64,000 bases of DNA, taken from positions 2,597,476 through 2,661,475 of the forward strand of contig JASKMD010000005.1 of NCBI GenBank assembly GCA_030144725.1, given 5' to 3'. Each line of letters begins with the position of its first letter. The first letter of the stretch is position 1. Below the pieces are notes generated by a model, which did no database searches, was not told where the DNA came from, and saw only the letters and a list, made by a program, of their open reading frames with translations. Below, one piece after another: positions 1 through 10,329 of this stretch. The stretch comes from Haematococcus lacustris. Taxonomy: Eukaryota; Chlorophyta; Chlorophyceae; Chlamydomonadales; Haematococcaceae. Made by a program: the position numbers and the translations under genes.

Positions 1-360
1 GTGGAGCCGGCGTGATCCAGGCGTACGCCGTTGTTGATGCATTCCACACACGGGTTCTTGGCTGCCAGACACGGCTTGCTGAGGGCGATGTCAAAGGAAG
101 GGTTGGGGATGTTTGCCATGGAGAGTTGTAAGCGATCGCGGTAGGTACCCATGCGGATGGAGCACGGTGGGAGGGTGTAGGTGGGTAGGGTAGTGTGTTT
201 AGGGCCCGGGAGGAGGAGGCGACGGGGGGAGAGGGTGGTTGCCAAGCGCAACCCATTGCGCATAAGGTACTGCTGGCTGATGATGTTGCCAGTGACGATG
301 TTGTCCACCATGAACCCGGCTGGGAGACCAGCTAAGGTGCCATGGAGGATGATCAGCTCA
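1..360 (-). pseudogene. Ty3/gypsy retrotransposon aspartic protease, decayed, partial
   Basis: Read on the minus strand, 360 to 1 is open in one frame. It carries the layout of a retroelement pepsin-like protease: a hydrophobic lead-in ([16 protein letters not shown]), the region that should hold the catalytic Asp-Ser-Gly, then NIISQQYL, and downstream [15 protein letters not shown], which matches the usual YDVILGKPWLxxxNP block. The catalytic DSGA appears as DNIV, so the enzyme should be inactive. It continues off the left edge of the window, where reverse transcriptase would be expected. The gag domain lies upstream on the same strand at 1426-2140. Family knowledge: this protease cuts the Gag-Pol polyprotein. 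Assignment is from motif order only. Confidence 0.65.
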
Positions 361-431
361 GAAGAGGGGCTGCTGCCACTGGTAGACAGGGCAGTGAGCA
401 CGATGGGGCAGGGCGCAGCGGCCAGGGAAGG

Positions 432-866
432 GGTGGGAGTGGGAGTGGGAGTGGGAGTGGGAGTGGGAGTGGGAGTGGGAGTGGGAGTGGGAGTGGGAGT
501 GGGAGTGGGAGTGGGAGTGGGAGTGGGAGTGGGAGTGGGAGTGGGAGTGGGAGTGGGAGTGGGAGTGGGAGTGGGAGTGGGAGTGGGAGTGGGAGTGGGA
601 GTGGGAGTGGGAGTGGGAGTGGGAGTGGGAGTGGGAGTGGGAGTGGGAGTGGGAGTGGGAGTGGGAGTGGGAGTGGGAGTGGGAGTGGGAGTGGGAGTGG
701 GAGTGGGAGTGGGAGTGGGAGTGGGAGTGGGAGTGGGAGTGGGAGTGGGAGTGGGAGTGGGAGTGGGAGTGGGAGTGGGAGTGGGAGTGGGAGTGGGAGT
801 GGGAGTGGGAGTGGGAGTGGGAGTGGGAGTGGGAGTGGGAGTGGGAGTGGGAGTGGGAGTGGGAGG
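432..866. repeat. Hexanucleotide microsatellite (GTGGGA)n
   Basis: About 72 uninterrupted copies of GTGGGA on the plus strand (TCCCAC on the minus). The array lies between the gag zinc knuckle and the protease of the decayed gypsy element. All reading frames through it are open and give Val-Gly, Gly-Ser, Leu-Pro or Ser-His dipeptide runs; these are artefacts of the repeat, not proteins. Runs of GGG every six bases on one strand make G-quadruplex formation plausible. Confidence 0.97.
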
Positions 867-1425
867 GGAGGTGTGGGAAGAACAAGGAACAGGACGGGGA
901 CCAGGAGGGGAAGGGGGAGGAGGTAAAGACTTGGAAGCGGGAGAGTTGACCGGCGGCTAGTCCCGAACGGCCAGCACGGCAAAGGAGTTGACGTGGAGGA
1001 TGGCAAGTGCATCAACATTGGCACAATGCAACACAACTACCACCTAGAAGAGCGAGGAGGGCTGCCACGTAGAGTTGCAGGCAGGGGCAGGGAGAACCGC
1101 ACGACCTTACGAGGTCGTCCTGATGGCGTGGAGCCAGCCACAGAAGGCTGCTTCAGAATGTTGCCAGCAGGTTTCACATGCTGCCGGGGTAAGGGCATGG
1201 GTCTGACAACCTGCAGGGAGGGCCGGCCAGCAGTGTTCACCTTACCCGTGTACAATTGGCAGGTGGAATGAAGACCGGGGTAGGAGGGTGCAAGGGCGGG
1301 GAGGAGGAAGTAAGGTGCGCGGTGGGGACCCCTGCACCGGGGAGGACAAGGAAAGGAGGTGGAAAAACAGAGGGGCTGGGAGAGGGTGGTGGGAGGGGGT
1401 GGTGGGGGTGTCCGGAAGGCAACGT
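867..1425 (-). other. Retroelement gag-protease linker remnant
   Basis: On the minus strand this lies between the gag zinc knuckle and the hexanucleotide array. It encodes no recognisable domain. The minus strand is Pro/Ser-rich in several frames. It is most simply the degenerate linker of the same gypsy element. Confidence 0.4.
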
Positions 1426-2140
1426 CTAGCGGCGGTCCCCCTTCTGTGGGCCGCTGCTGACGTTTGGGCGGGGAGGGCGGATGGGGCAGTTCTTTATGGT
1501 GTGCCCCGCCTTGCGACAATAGAAGCACGCCTTGCTGTCCCGTAGAGCCGCACGCTGAGCATCGGAGAGATGAGTGCCACGGTTGCGGCTTGGGCTGGTG
1601 TGGAGCATGGCGTCCAGTTCCATGGGCACCACGGAAGGCTCAGGGCGGAGAGGGCGGGGAGCGGAGGGACAGCGATAGGAGGAGCGGGAGGTGGAGGTGG
1701 AGCAGGAGATGGCGTCCACCCGGTCTGCGATGGTGGAGGCCTCGGAGAAGGAGCTCGGCTTGGGCAACTCCAGCTCACGCCGCATTGAGGGCTTGAGGCC
1801 CTGGATGAACCGGTCGAGCAATTCGGCGGGCGAGAGGTCCGTGACCTCCAGGCAGAGCACTGTGAACTCGCCAAGGTACCGCCGAACTGAGCTCGTCGTG
1901 GTGAGAGCTGCCAATCGGTCCCGTGCATGACGCAACCGGTTGACGGGGGCGAATTGTCGTTCAAGAGCCGCGACAAAGGACGTCCAAGACGTGAAGGAGG
2001 CAACGCTGCTGCGATACCACAGGAGAGCGTGGCCGAAGAGGAGCGTGGCGATTTACACGATGCGTTGGGCGTCCGTCAGGTAGGAGATGGTGTAGAAGAG
2101 TGTAGTGGACATGCGTAGCATGGATTGCTTGCATCTCTTA
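1426..2140 (-). pseudogene. Ty3/gypsy Gag with CCHC zinc knuckle, decayed
   Basis: The minus-strand frame running down to 1426 has a typical gypsy Gag arrangement. A capsid-like segment contains ATLLFGHALLWYRSSVASF and FIQGLKPSMRRELEL, followed by SEASTIADRVDAI and a basic/Pro-rich stretch. A C-terminal zinc knuckle, CFYCRKAGHTIKNC, fits C-x2-C-x4-H-x4-C exactly. The frame ends 20 residues after the knuckle. An in-frame TAA near 2053 interrupts the capsid region just after YLTDAQRIV, so the gene is broken. In the family, Gag forms the virus-like particle and the knuckle binds element RNA. Protease follows on the same strand at 360-1. Confidence 0.75.
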
Positions 2141-2760
2141 AACTGACTTGCATGTCTGATCTTTAGCGAACTGAGTATTTGTTCTTTTCTTACAGTGGAT
2201 GTTTCTGTTGTTCTCTGTGCTCGGTGCTCCGAACGTAGGTGGATGCACCGAGCACAGAAGTTCACGGTTTACATACACCTTTTCCCTTTCCCCGTGGATG
2301 ACTAAGAATGTGAATGGTTTTGAGTACTTAAGGCTCTGTGAGGGCCGAGACAGGTACCTTTGCTCAGAACTCTATATGACCTTGGGTCCGTCTCGTTCTC
2401 CCGCCCTCACAGGTAAACCGTGCTCTGTTTATCATCTCTGCTATGTTGTAACCTTGGCTCAGAACTCTGTCTGACCCCAAGTCCTGTCTCGTTCTCCCGC
2501 CCTCACAGGCTCCCTAGTCTCAACTTCGTTACATTGGTTCCTCCTCTCTCGGGAACCGCAATGCTCTTTCCTCGTATCCATCGTTCCTCTTTCCCACTCC
2601 GCATTCTCACCGCTTACTTTCATTGACTGCACATGCACAAGATGCACAGAAGGGGTAGTGGATGACGCCATGCGTTTCATCTTTGAGTGCACTGCCACGA
2701 GTTCCATCCGGCAGCATGTAGAGTTTGCCATGACTTTCCATAACAGTAATGAGACTTCAT
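2141..2760. other. Intergenic, no gene recognised
   Basis: No convincing coding signal on either strand. The base composition is closer to neutral than in the flanks. There is a short inverted match around 2219-2258 (GCTCGGTGCTCC against the GCACCGAGCAC that follows). This could be the 5' untranslated or long-terminal-repeat zone of the gag element, but no LTR pair is visible in the window. Confidence 0.3.
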
Positions 2761-2767
2761 GTTGAGC

Positions 2768-2892
2768 CCATGTGCACCTTTGTATGTGCACCTTGCTTTG
2801 AAGTGCGTTACAGACAGTCCCGAACCCGAAAGGGGAAGGGGGACAAAGCAGCCTAACGCCCGACGGCTTCAGCGGTGTAAGCCACCTATCCT
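2768..2892 (+). repeat. Short dispersed repeat Z, copy 1
   Basis: A ~120-nt segment with the conserved cores TTGCTTTGAAGTGCGTT, AAGCAGCCTAACG and GACGGCTT followed by AGCGGTGTAAGCC. Closely related segments lie at 3574-3698, 7351-7419 (left part lost in the gap) and 8100-8225. A more diverged copy is at 24255-24365, which shares the GTGCACCTTTG lead-in and the GACGGCTT core. It abuts the 5' side of the truncated reverse transcriptase. Confidence 0.6.
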
Positions 2893-2894
2893 AT

Positions 2895-3570
2895 CCACCC
2901 ACCTCCCCATTTGCTGCCCCTGTGTTGTTTGTGCACAAGAAGGACGGCAGCCTATGCCTCTGTGTGGACTTCCGTGCCCTCAACCAGCACACCCTCAAGA
3001 ACCGTTACCCCCTCCCTCGCATCGATGATCTGCTGGACCAGCTGTCAGGTGCCCAGGTAAATCCCAAGATTGACCTCCGGTCTGGGTACCACCAGATCAT
3101 GGTGGCTGAGGACAACATCCCCAAGACCGCCTTCCGCACCCAGTACGGGCAACAATAGTTCGTTGTCCTCCCCTTTGGCCTTTGCAATGCCCCAACCACT
3201 TTCCAGCAGGTGATGAACGATGTCTTCAAGCCACATCGTGCTTGTCTACCTCGATGACATCCTTGTCTTCTCCAAGTCAGCTTCTGACCATGAGCGCCAC
3301 CTCCACCTTACCCTCTCCCTCTTGCGGAAGCACCAGCTGTGCGCTAACCTGGCCAAGTGCGCATTCCGGCCTGACACCGTGGACTTCCTAGACCACGTCG
3401 TCGCCGCCGCCGGCATTCAGCTTGAACCCCACCAAGGTCAAGGCTGTGCTGGACTAGCCTGCCCCACAAGACAAGCACCTGCTACGCTCGTTCCTCGGCA
3501 CAACCAACTACTACCGGCGTCTCCTACATCACCACGCCCACCATGTTCTCCCTCTCACCGACCTGCTGTT
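2895..3570 (+). pseudogene. Ty3/gypsy reverse transcriptase, broken (copy A)
   Basis: RT motifs appear in order: [49 protein letters not shown] (motif A Asp), KTAFRTQYG, then an in-frame TAG at 3156-3158, then FVVLPFGLCNAPTTFQQVMN. Near 3233 the frame shifts, with a few residues lost, into HIVLVYLDDILVF, which carries the catalytic YxDD. A further one-base insertion near 3420 (not in copy B) shifts frame again before the ANYYRRL-type thumb motif. With a stop and at least two frame breaks it cannot make a working enzyme. The N-terminal part of RT is missing and replaced by repeat Z. Confidence 0.85.
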
Positions 3571-3573
3571 GGG

Positions 3574-3698
3574 TGTACACTTTGCTTTGAAGTGCGTTGC
3601 AGAAAGTTTCGTACCCCAAGAGGGGGAGGGCGGCCAAGCAGCCTAACGACTGACGGCTTAAGCGGTGTCAGCCCCCTATCCTTACCGGTCTGTTCCGT
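3574..3698 (+). repeat. Short dispersed repeat Z, copy 2, inserted within pol
   Basis: A second copy of the ~120-nt repeat, sharing TTTGCTTTGAAGTGCGTTGC and CAAGCAGCCTAACG with copy 1. It lies exactly where the RT connection (LTDLL) should run directly into the RNase H lead-in (WGEAEQRVFADIKAA), so it looks like an insertion of roughly 125 bp into pol. Confidence 0.6.
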
Positions 3699-3709
3699 GA
3701 TGAGTAGCC

Positions 3710-3955
3710 ATGGCGTTGGGGCGAGGCTGAACAGCGGGTTTTTGCCGACATCAAGGCAGCCATGGCCAGCTCCCCCGTCGTGCTTCTCCCTAACTTCTCC
3801 CTCCCCTTCGCTGTCAAGACTTACGCCTCCCTCTTTGCCATTGGTGCTGTGCTTACCCAACAGGACTCCTCCGGCGCTGAGTACGTGGTGGCCTTCTCCC
3901 GCCACTTTCCTTACATCCTACTCCCCACCCACATCACCTACTTCCCACCCTCATA
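3710..3955 (+). pseudogene. Ty3/gypsy RNase H fragment, catalytic Asp lost (copy A)
   Basis: WGEAEQRVFADIKAAMASSP, LPNFSLPFAVKTYASLFAIG and VAFSRHF match the start of gypsy RNase H. The invariant Asp of the usual T-D-A-S motif is Tyr here (KTYAS), and the domain stops at 3955 in a pyrimidine-rich tract. It is a relic of the same pol as the upstream RT. Confidence 0.75.
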
Positions 3956-4136
3956 ACCTACTTCCCACCCTCATCACCACCACCTCCTCCCTCCCCTCCT
4001 TCATCACCCCCCTCCCCTCCCCTCCCCTCCCCCCTCCCCCTCCCCTCCCCCCCTCCCCCCTCCCCCTCCCCTCCCCCCTCTCCCCTCCCCTCTCTTCCTC
4101 CCCTTCTTCCCCTCCCCTCCCCTCCCGCAGTCATGA
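3956..4136. repeat. CCCTCC-type pyrimidine tract (copy A)
   Basis: Almost pure C/T on the plus strand, in irregular CCCCTCCC units that follow directly on the RNase H relic. The equivalent tract in copy B is at 8482-8668. Long minus-strand Gly/Arg/Glu frames across it are composition artefacts. Confidence 0.85.
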
Positions 4137-5654
4137 GCACTAGCAAAGCAGCAAGGCATGACATGGAGCAAAACTGTAAGTGGCCGGTACCTGCAAATGA
4201 GTGGTCACCAATGCCCAGGCTAATTGTAAGGATGCCCCTTGTTGTCTGCAGGTCTGATGTTCCCACTCCTTGCCCCCTCCCCCCTTCCCTGCCCCTTCCT
4301 ACCACCACCAATTCCGAGTCTGCCACCCACCTACCCTCCTCCCCTCCCCTCCCCCCCAACCCCTGCTTGAGACTCCCCACAACCCCACTGCTTAAGACTC
4401 CCCACAACCCCACCCAACAGCCCAAGGCACAGCAGCCTTGAGCGGGCAGCCTAGAGCGGGCAGACTGGAGCGAGTAGCTTGAAGCGGGCACTTGTCGTTA
4501 CAACCAACCCAACACACCCTAGCCTTGCCATTGTTGCATTGTGGTGTGTTGTGTTGTTGTTGGCAGTAGTTGTTGTGTTGTGATGTTGTGTTGTTGTCAC
4601 CTTGTCACCTTGTGGAGAGGTGTTGCAAAGGCTTCAATGGCTTCAATGCAATGGCTGAGCATTGCCGTGGGGAGGTTGTGGGAGAACAGTGCATTGAGAC
4701 ATGTGCTTAGTAAGCCCGTAGCGAGGTGTTGATGGTTGAGGGTTGATACATACACTGTACTGTTAGCACAGCAACCCCACACACTTTCCCAAGCAGTTCA
4801 GAAAGGACTAACATCTGCTCCCTCCACTCCCTCTTGGATACCCCACCCTCAGAGACATGTGTGCTCTTGAAATGCGATGTGGCACCATCTGACCATTGCA
4901 CAGGCACTCCAAACCTATTGGCTAGGTGCTGATGCAACCTGATGGCCTTGGTCCGCCTGCTGCTGTTGCAGCTGGTGCTGCCGCTCAATTAGATCCTGCT
5001 CCCTCCAAAGCAGGTCCGCCTGCTGTTGCTGCAGTTGCTGCTGTTGCTGCGTCAACTGCTATTGCAGCTGCTGCTGTTGCTTCTGCTTCTATTGTTGCTA
5101 CTGCTACGCCACCAAGTCAGCCAGCTGCTGCACCTTGCGTTAAAGCTCACCCCGTTGGAGGTCATGAATCTGTTGCTGTAGTTGCTGCCAGTTGGTTGTA
5201 AGCAAGCTGCTGCTCCTTGTGCTGCAAGTCTGCATGCAGCTGGTGCAACTGTGCCTCAGCCTCATCAGCACTAGCACCAGCCTAGGCCTTGGCCTCAGCC
5301 TCAGCAGCCCTAAGTTGTGCCATTAAATTCGTGGAAAAGATCACAAGCAAAGTTGAAAGTTTAGACAAAACTAGTACAGCGGGCCCGTCCGACAGCGGAC
5401 GGGGCACTCCGGCCACAATGCTCTTGCACCAGTCCCCCTTGCACCAGTCCCAGGCCACAGTGCTGAGTGCTGAGTCTAACTGCTGGATGTGTGAGTCTGA
5501 GTAAGTGAGTGATGCAGGCTATGCAGCAAACACCTCACTGCGACGTAAATCACGGTGACTAAAACGATGGTAAATACGTATGTATATACTGTATCCATAG
5601 GTCCGTAGGGCGAACCGTAAGTGCAAGGTCATCATTTTGCGAAAGTGAGTATGC
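4137..5654. other. Non-coding spacer of the duplicated block (copy A)
   Basis: Contains a short TTG/GT-rich tract (about 4520-4610, expanded in copy B), a CTG/TTG-rich stretch (about 4960-5110) and no recognisable gene. Short open frames here are repeated identically in copy B only because the whole block is duplicated. The right part (about 5560-5654) is the sequence that introduces each minisatellite array. Confidence 0.5.
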
Positions 5655-6851
5655 AGATTGGTGCTACCCTGACCGGCTGCCCTGCTGCTGCCCTACCCTG
5701 ACCGGCTGCCCTGATGCTGCCCTACCCTGATCGGCTGCCCAGCTGCCCTGCTGCTGCCCTACCCTGACCGGCTGCCCTGCTGCTGCCCTACCCTGACCGG
5801 CTGCCCTGATGCCCTGCTACTGCCCTACCCTGCCCGCCTGCTGCCCTACCCTGACTTGTTGCCCTGCTGCTGCCCTACCCTGACCGGCTGCCCTGATGCC
5901 CTGCTGCTGCCCTACCCTGACCGGCTGCCCTGATGCCCTGCTGCTGCCCTACCCTGACTGGCTTCCCGGCTGCCCTGCTGCTGCCCTACCCTGACCGGCT
6001 GCCCTGATGCCCTGCTGCTGCCCTACCCTGATGGCTGCCCGACTGCCCTGCTGCTGCCCTACCCTGATGGCTGCCAGGCTGACCTGCTGCTGCCCTACCC
6101 TGACCGGCTTCCCGGCTGCGCTGCTGCAGTCCTACCCTGACCGGCTGCCCTGCTGCTGCCCTACCCTGATGGCTGCCCGGCTGCCCTGCTGCTACCCTAC
6201 CCTGACCGGCTGCCCTGATGCCCTGCTGCTGCCCTACCCTGACCGGCTGCCCTGATGCCCTGCTGCTGCCCTACCCTGCCCGGCTGCTGCCCTACCCTGA
6301 CTTCTTGCCCTGCTGCTGCCCTACCCTGACCGGCTTCCCGGCTGCCCTGCTGCTGCCCTACCCTGACCGGCTGCCCTGATGCCCTGATGCTGCCCTACCC
6401 TGACCGGCTGCCCTGATGCCCTGCTGCTGCCCTACCCTGACTGGCTTCCCGGCTGCCTTGCTGCTGCCCTACCCTGACCGGCTGCCCTGATGCCCTGCTG
6501 CTGCCCTACCCTGATGGCTGCCCGACTGCCCTGCTGCTGCCCTACCCTGACCGGCTGCCCTGATGCCCTGCTGCGCTGCTGCTGCCCTCCCCTGATGGCT
6601 GCCCTGCTGCCCTGCTGCTGCCCTACCCTGACCGGCTGCCCTGATGCCCTGCTACTGCCCTACCCTGCCCGCCTGCTGCCCTACCCTGACTTGTTGCCCT
6701 GCTGCTGCCCTACCCTGACCGACTGCCCTGATGCCCTGCTGCTGCCCTACCCTGACTGGCTTCCCGGCTGCCCTGCTGCTGCCCTACCCTGACCGGCTGC
6801 CCTGATGCCCTGCTGCTGCCCTACCCTGACTGGCTTCCCGGCTGCCCTGCT
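5655..6851. repeat. 37-bp minisatellite array A
   Basis: Tandem array whose main unit reads ACCCTGACCGGCTGCCCTGA followed by TGCCCTGCTGCTGCCCT (37 nt). There is a 29-nt variant lacking eight bases, and sub-variants with CTGACTGGCTTCCCGGC or CTGATGGCTGCC. It runs into the N gap. It is open for long stretches (Cys-Pro-Ala-Leu / Ala-Gly-Gln repeats), but units of different lengths break every frame, so coding is unlikely. Confidence 0.93.
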
Positions 6852-7351
6852 NNNNNNNNNNNNNNNNNNNNNNNNNNNNNNNNNNNNNNNNNNNNNNNNN
6901 NNNNNNNNNNNNNNNNNNNNNNNNNNNNNNNNNNNNNNNNNNNNNNNNNNNNNNNNNNNNNNNNNNNNNNNNNNNNNNNNNNNNNNNNNNNNNNNNNNNN
7001 NNNNNNNNNNNNNNNNNNNNNNNNNNNNNNNNNNNNNNNNNNNNNNNNNNNNNNNNNNNNNNNNNNNNNNNNNNNNNNNNNNNNNNNNNNNNNNNNNNNN
7101 NNNNNNNNNNNNNNNNNNNNNNNNNNNNNNNNNNNNNNNNNNNNNNNNNNNNNNNNNNNNNNNNNNNNNNNNNNNNNNNNNNNNNNNNNNNNNNNNNNNN
7201 NNNNNNNNNNNNNNNNNNNNNNNNNNNNNNNNNNNNNNNNNNNNNNNNNNNNNNNNNNNNNNNNNNNNNNNNNNNNNNNNNNNNNNNNNNNNNNNNNNNN
7301 NNNNNNNNNNNNNNNNNNNNNNNNNNNNNNNNNNNNNNNNNNNNNNNNNNN
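6852..7351. other. Assembly gap (500 N)
   Basis: Exactly 500 N, a round number typical of a scaffold gap of unknown size. It lies between the two copies of the >4-kb duplicated block. Confidence 0.99.
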
Positions 7352-7418
7352 CCCGAAAGGGGAAGGGGGACAAAGCAGCCTAACGCCCGACGGCTTCAGC
7401 GGTGTAAGCCACCTATCC

Positions 7419-8098
7419 TATCCACCCACCTCCCCATTTGCTGCCCCTGTGTTGTTTGTGCACAAGAAGGACGGCAGCCTATGCCTCTGTGTGGACTTCC
7501 GTGCCCTCAACCAGCACACCCTCAAGAACCGTTACCCCCTCCCTCGCATCGATGATCTGCTGGACCAGCTGTCAGGTGCCCAGGTAAATCCCAAGATTGA
7601 CCTCCGGTCTGGGTACCACCAGATCATGGTGGCTGAGGACAACATCCCCAAGACCGCCTTCCGCACCCAGTACGGGCAACAATAGTTCGTTGTCCTCCCC
7701 TTTGGCCTTTGCAATGCCCCAACCACTTTCCAGCAGGTGATGAACGATGTCTTCAAGCCACATCGTGCTTGTCTACCTCGATGACATCCTTGTCTTCTCC
7801 AAGTCAGCTTCTGACCATGAGCGCCACCTCCACCTTACCCTCTCCCTCTTGCGGAAGCACCAGCTGTGCGCTAACCTGGCCAAGTGCGCATTCCGGCCTG
7901 ACACCGTGGACTTCCTAAACCACGTCGTCGCCGCCGCCGGCATTCAGCTGAACCCCACCAAGGTCAAGGCTGTGCTAGACTAGCCTGCCCCACAAGACAA
8001 GCACCTGCTACGCTCATTCCTCGGCACAGCCAACTACTACCGGCGTCTCCTACATCACCACGCCCACCATGTTCTCCCTCTCACCGACCTGCTGTTGG
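7419..8098 (+). pseudogene. Ty3/gypsy reverse transcriptase, broken (copy B)
   Basis: Same RT relic as copy A, with the shared in-frame TAG (7683-7685) and the shared frame break before HIVLVYLDDILVF. It lacks copy A's one-base insertion, so it reads further: GIQLNPTKVKAVLD, a stop at 7981-7983, then LLRSFLGTANYYRRLL in the same frame, the usual connection motif. A copy of repeat Z follows at 8100-8225. Confidence 0.85.
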
Positions 8099-8236
8099 GT
8101 GTACACTTTGCTTTGAAGTGCGTTGCAGAAAGTTTCGTACCCCAAGAGGGGGAGGGCGGCCAAGCAGCCTAACGACTGACGGCTTAAGCGGTGTAAGCCC
8201 CCTATCCTTACCGGTCTGTTCCGTGATGAGTAGCCA

Positions 8237-8482
8237 TGGCGTTGGGGCGAGGCTGAACAGCGGGTTTTTGCCGACATCAAGGCAGCCATGGCCAGCTCCC
8301 CCGTCGTGCTTCCCCCTAACTTCTCCCTCCCCTTCGCTGTCAAGACTTACGCCTCCCTCTTTGCCATTGTTGCTGTGCTTACCCAACAGGACTCCTCCGG
8401 CGCTGAGTACGTGGTGGCCTTCTCCCGCCACTTTCCTTACATCCTACTCCCCACCCACATCACCTACTTCCCACCCTCATAA
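8237..8482 (+). pseudogene. Ty3/gypsy RNase H fragment (copy B)
   Basis: Nearly identical to 3710-3955, including KTYAS in place of the catalytic TDAS. It ends at the pyrimidine tract. Confidence 0.75.
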
Positions 8483-9063
8483 CCTACTTCCCACCCTCAT
8501 CACCACCAACTCCTCCCTCCCCTCCTTCATCACCCCCCTCCCCTCCCCTCCCCTCCCCCCTCCCCCCTTCCCCCTCCCCTCCCCCCTCCCCCCTTCCCCC
8601 TCCCCTCCCCCCTCCCCCCTCCCCTCTCTTCCCTCCCCTTCTTTCCCCTCCCCTCCCCTCCCGCAGTCATGAGCACTAGCAAAGCAGCAAGGCATGACAT
8701 GGAGCAAAACTGTAAGTGGCCGGTACCTGCAAATGAGTGGTCACCAATGCCCAGGCTAATTGTAAGGATGCCCCTTGTTGTCTGCAGGTCTGATGTTCCC
8801 ACTCCTTGCCCCCTCCCCCCTTCCCTGCCCCTTCCTACCACCACCAATTCCGAGTCTGCCACCCACCTACCCTCCTCCCCTCCCCTCCCCCCAAACCCCT
8901 GCTTGAGACTCCCCACAACCCCACTGCTCAGGACTCCCCACAACCCCACCCAACAGCCCAAGGCACAGAAGCCTTGAGCGGGCAGCCTAGAGCGGGCAGA
9001 CTGGAGCGAGTAGCTTGAAGCGGGCACTTGTCGTTACAACCAACCCAACACACCCTAGCCTTG

Positions 9064-9346
9064 CCATTGTTGCATTGTGGTTTGTTGTGTTGTTGGCAGT
9101 AGTTGTTGTGTTGTTGTGTTGTTGTGTAGTTGTTGTATTGTGTAGTTGTTGTATTGTGTAGTTGTTGTATTGTGTTGTGTTGTGTAGTTGTTGTATTGTG
9201 TAGTTGTGTAGTTGTTGTGTTGTGTAGTTGTTGTATTGTGTAGTTGTTGTGTTGTGTAGTTGTTGTATTGTGTAGTTTGTTGTGTTGTTGGCAGTAGTTG
9301 TTGTGTTGTTGGCAGTAGTTGTTGTGTTGTGATGTTGTGTTGTTGT
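9064..9346. repeat. Expanded TTG/GTA-rich simple repeat
   Basis: Irregular repeats of GTTGTATTGTGTAGTTGTTG. Copy A has only about a third of this length at the matching place (4520-4610), so the tract changed length after the block was duplicated. Confidence 0.85.
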
Positions 9347-10329
9347 CACCTTGTCACCTTGTGGAGAGGTGTTGCAAAGGCTTCAATGGCTTCAATGCAA
9401 TGGCTGAGCATTGCCGTGGGGAGGTTGTGGGAGAATAGTGCATTGAGACATGTGCTTAGTAAGCCCGTAGCGAGGTGTTGATGGTTGAGGGTTGATACAT
9501 ACACTGTACTGTTAGCACAGCAACCCCACACACTTTCCCAAGCAGTTCAGAAAGGACTAACATCTGCTCCCTCCACTCCCTCTTGGATACCCCACCCTCA
9601 GAGACATGTGTGCTCTTGAAATGCGATGTGGCACCATCTGACCATTGCACAGACACTCCAAACCTATTGGCTAGATGCCGATGCAACCTGATGGCCTTGG
9701 TCCGCCTGCTGTTGTTGCAGCTGGTGTTGCCGCTCAATTAGATCCTGCTCCCTCCAAAGCAGGTCCGCCTGCTGTTGTTGCAGTTGCTGCTGTTGCTGCG
9801 TCAACTGCTATTGCAGCTGCTGCTGTTGCTTCTGCTTCTATTGTTGCTGCTGCTACGCCACCAAGTCAGCCAGCTGCTGCACCTTGTGTTAAAGCTCACC
9901 CCGTTGGAGGTCATGAATCTGTTGCTGTAGTTGCTGCCAGTTGGTTGTAAGCAAGCTGCTGCTCCTTGTGCTGCAAGTCTGCATGCAGCTGGTGCAACTG
10001 TGCCTCAGCCTCATCAGCACTAGCACCAGCCTAGGCCTTGGCCTCAGCCTCAGCAGCCCTAAGTTGTGCCATTGAATTCGTGGAAAAGATCACAAGCAAA
10101 GTTGAAAGTTTAGACAAAACTAGTACAGCGGGCCCGTCCGACAGCGGACGGGGCACTCCGGCCACAATGCTCTTGCACCAGTCCCCCTTGCACCAGTCCC
10201 AGGCCACAGTGCTGAGTGCTGAGTCTAACTGCTGGATGTGTGAGTCTGAGTAAGTGAGTGATGCAGGCTATGCAGCAAACACCTCACTGCGACGTAAATC
10301 ACGGTGACTAAAACGATGGTAAATACGTA

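Noticed and set aside
181..1036. Several 175-260-codon open frames on both strands
   Set aside because: They consist almost wholly of the GTGGGA repeat read as dipeptides. A six-base unit without stops is open in every frame.
5655..6851. CRISPR-like array
   Set aside because: Units are directly tandem with no unique spacers and vary by eight-base indels. This is a eukaryotic minisatellite.
6747..7383. Long open frames crossing the N gaps (here and at 28027-29307)
   Set aside because: They are open only because N codons cannot be stops.
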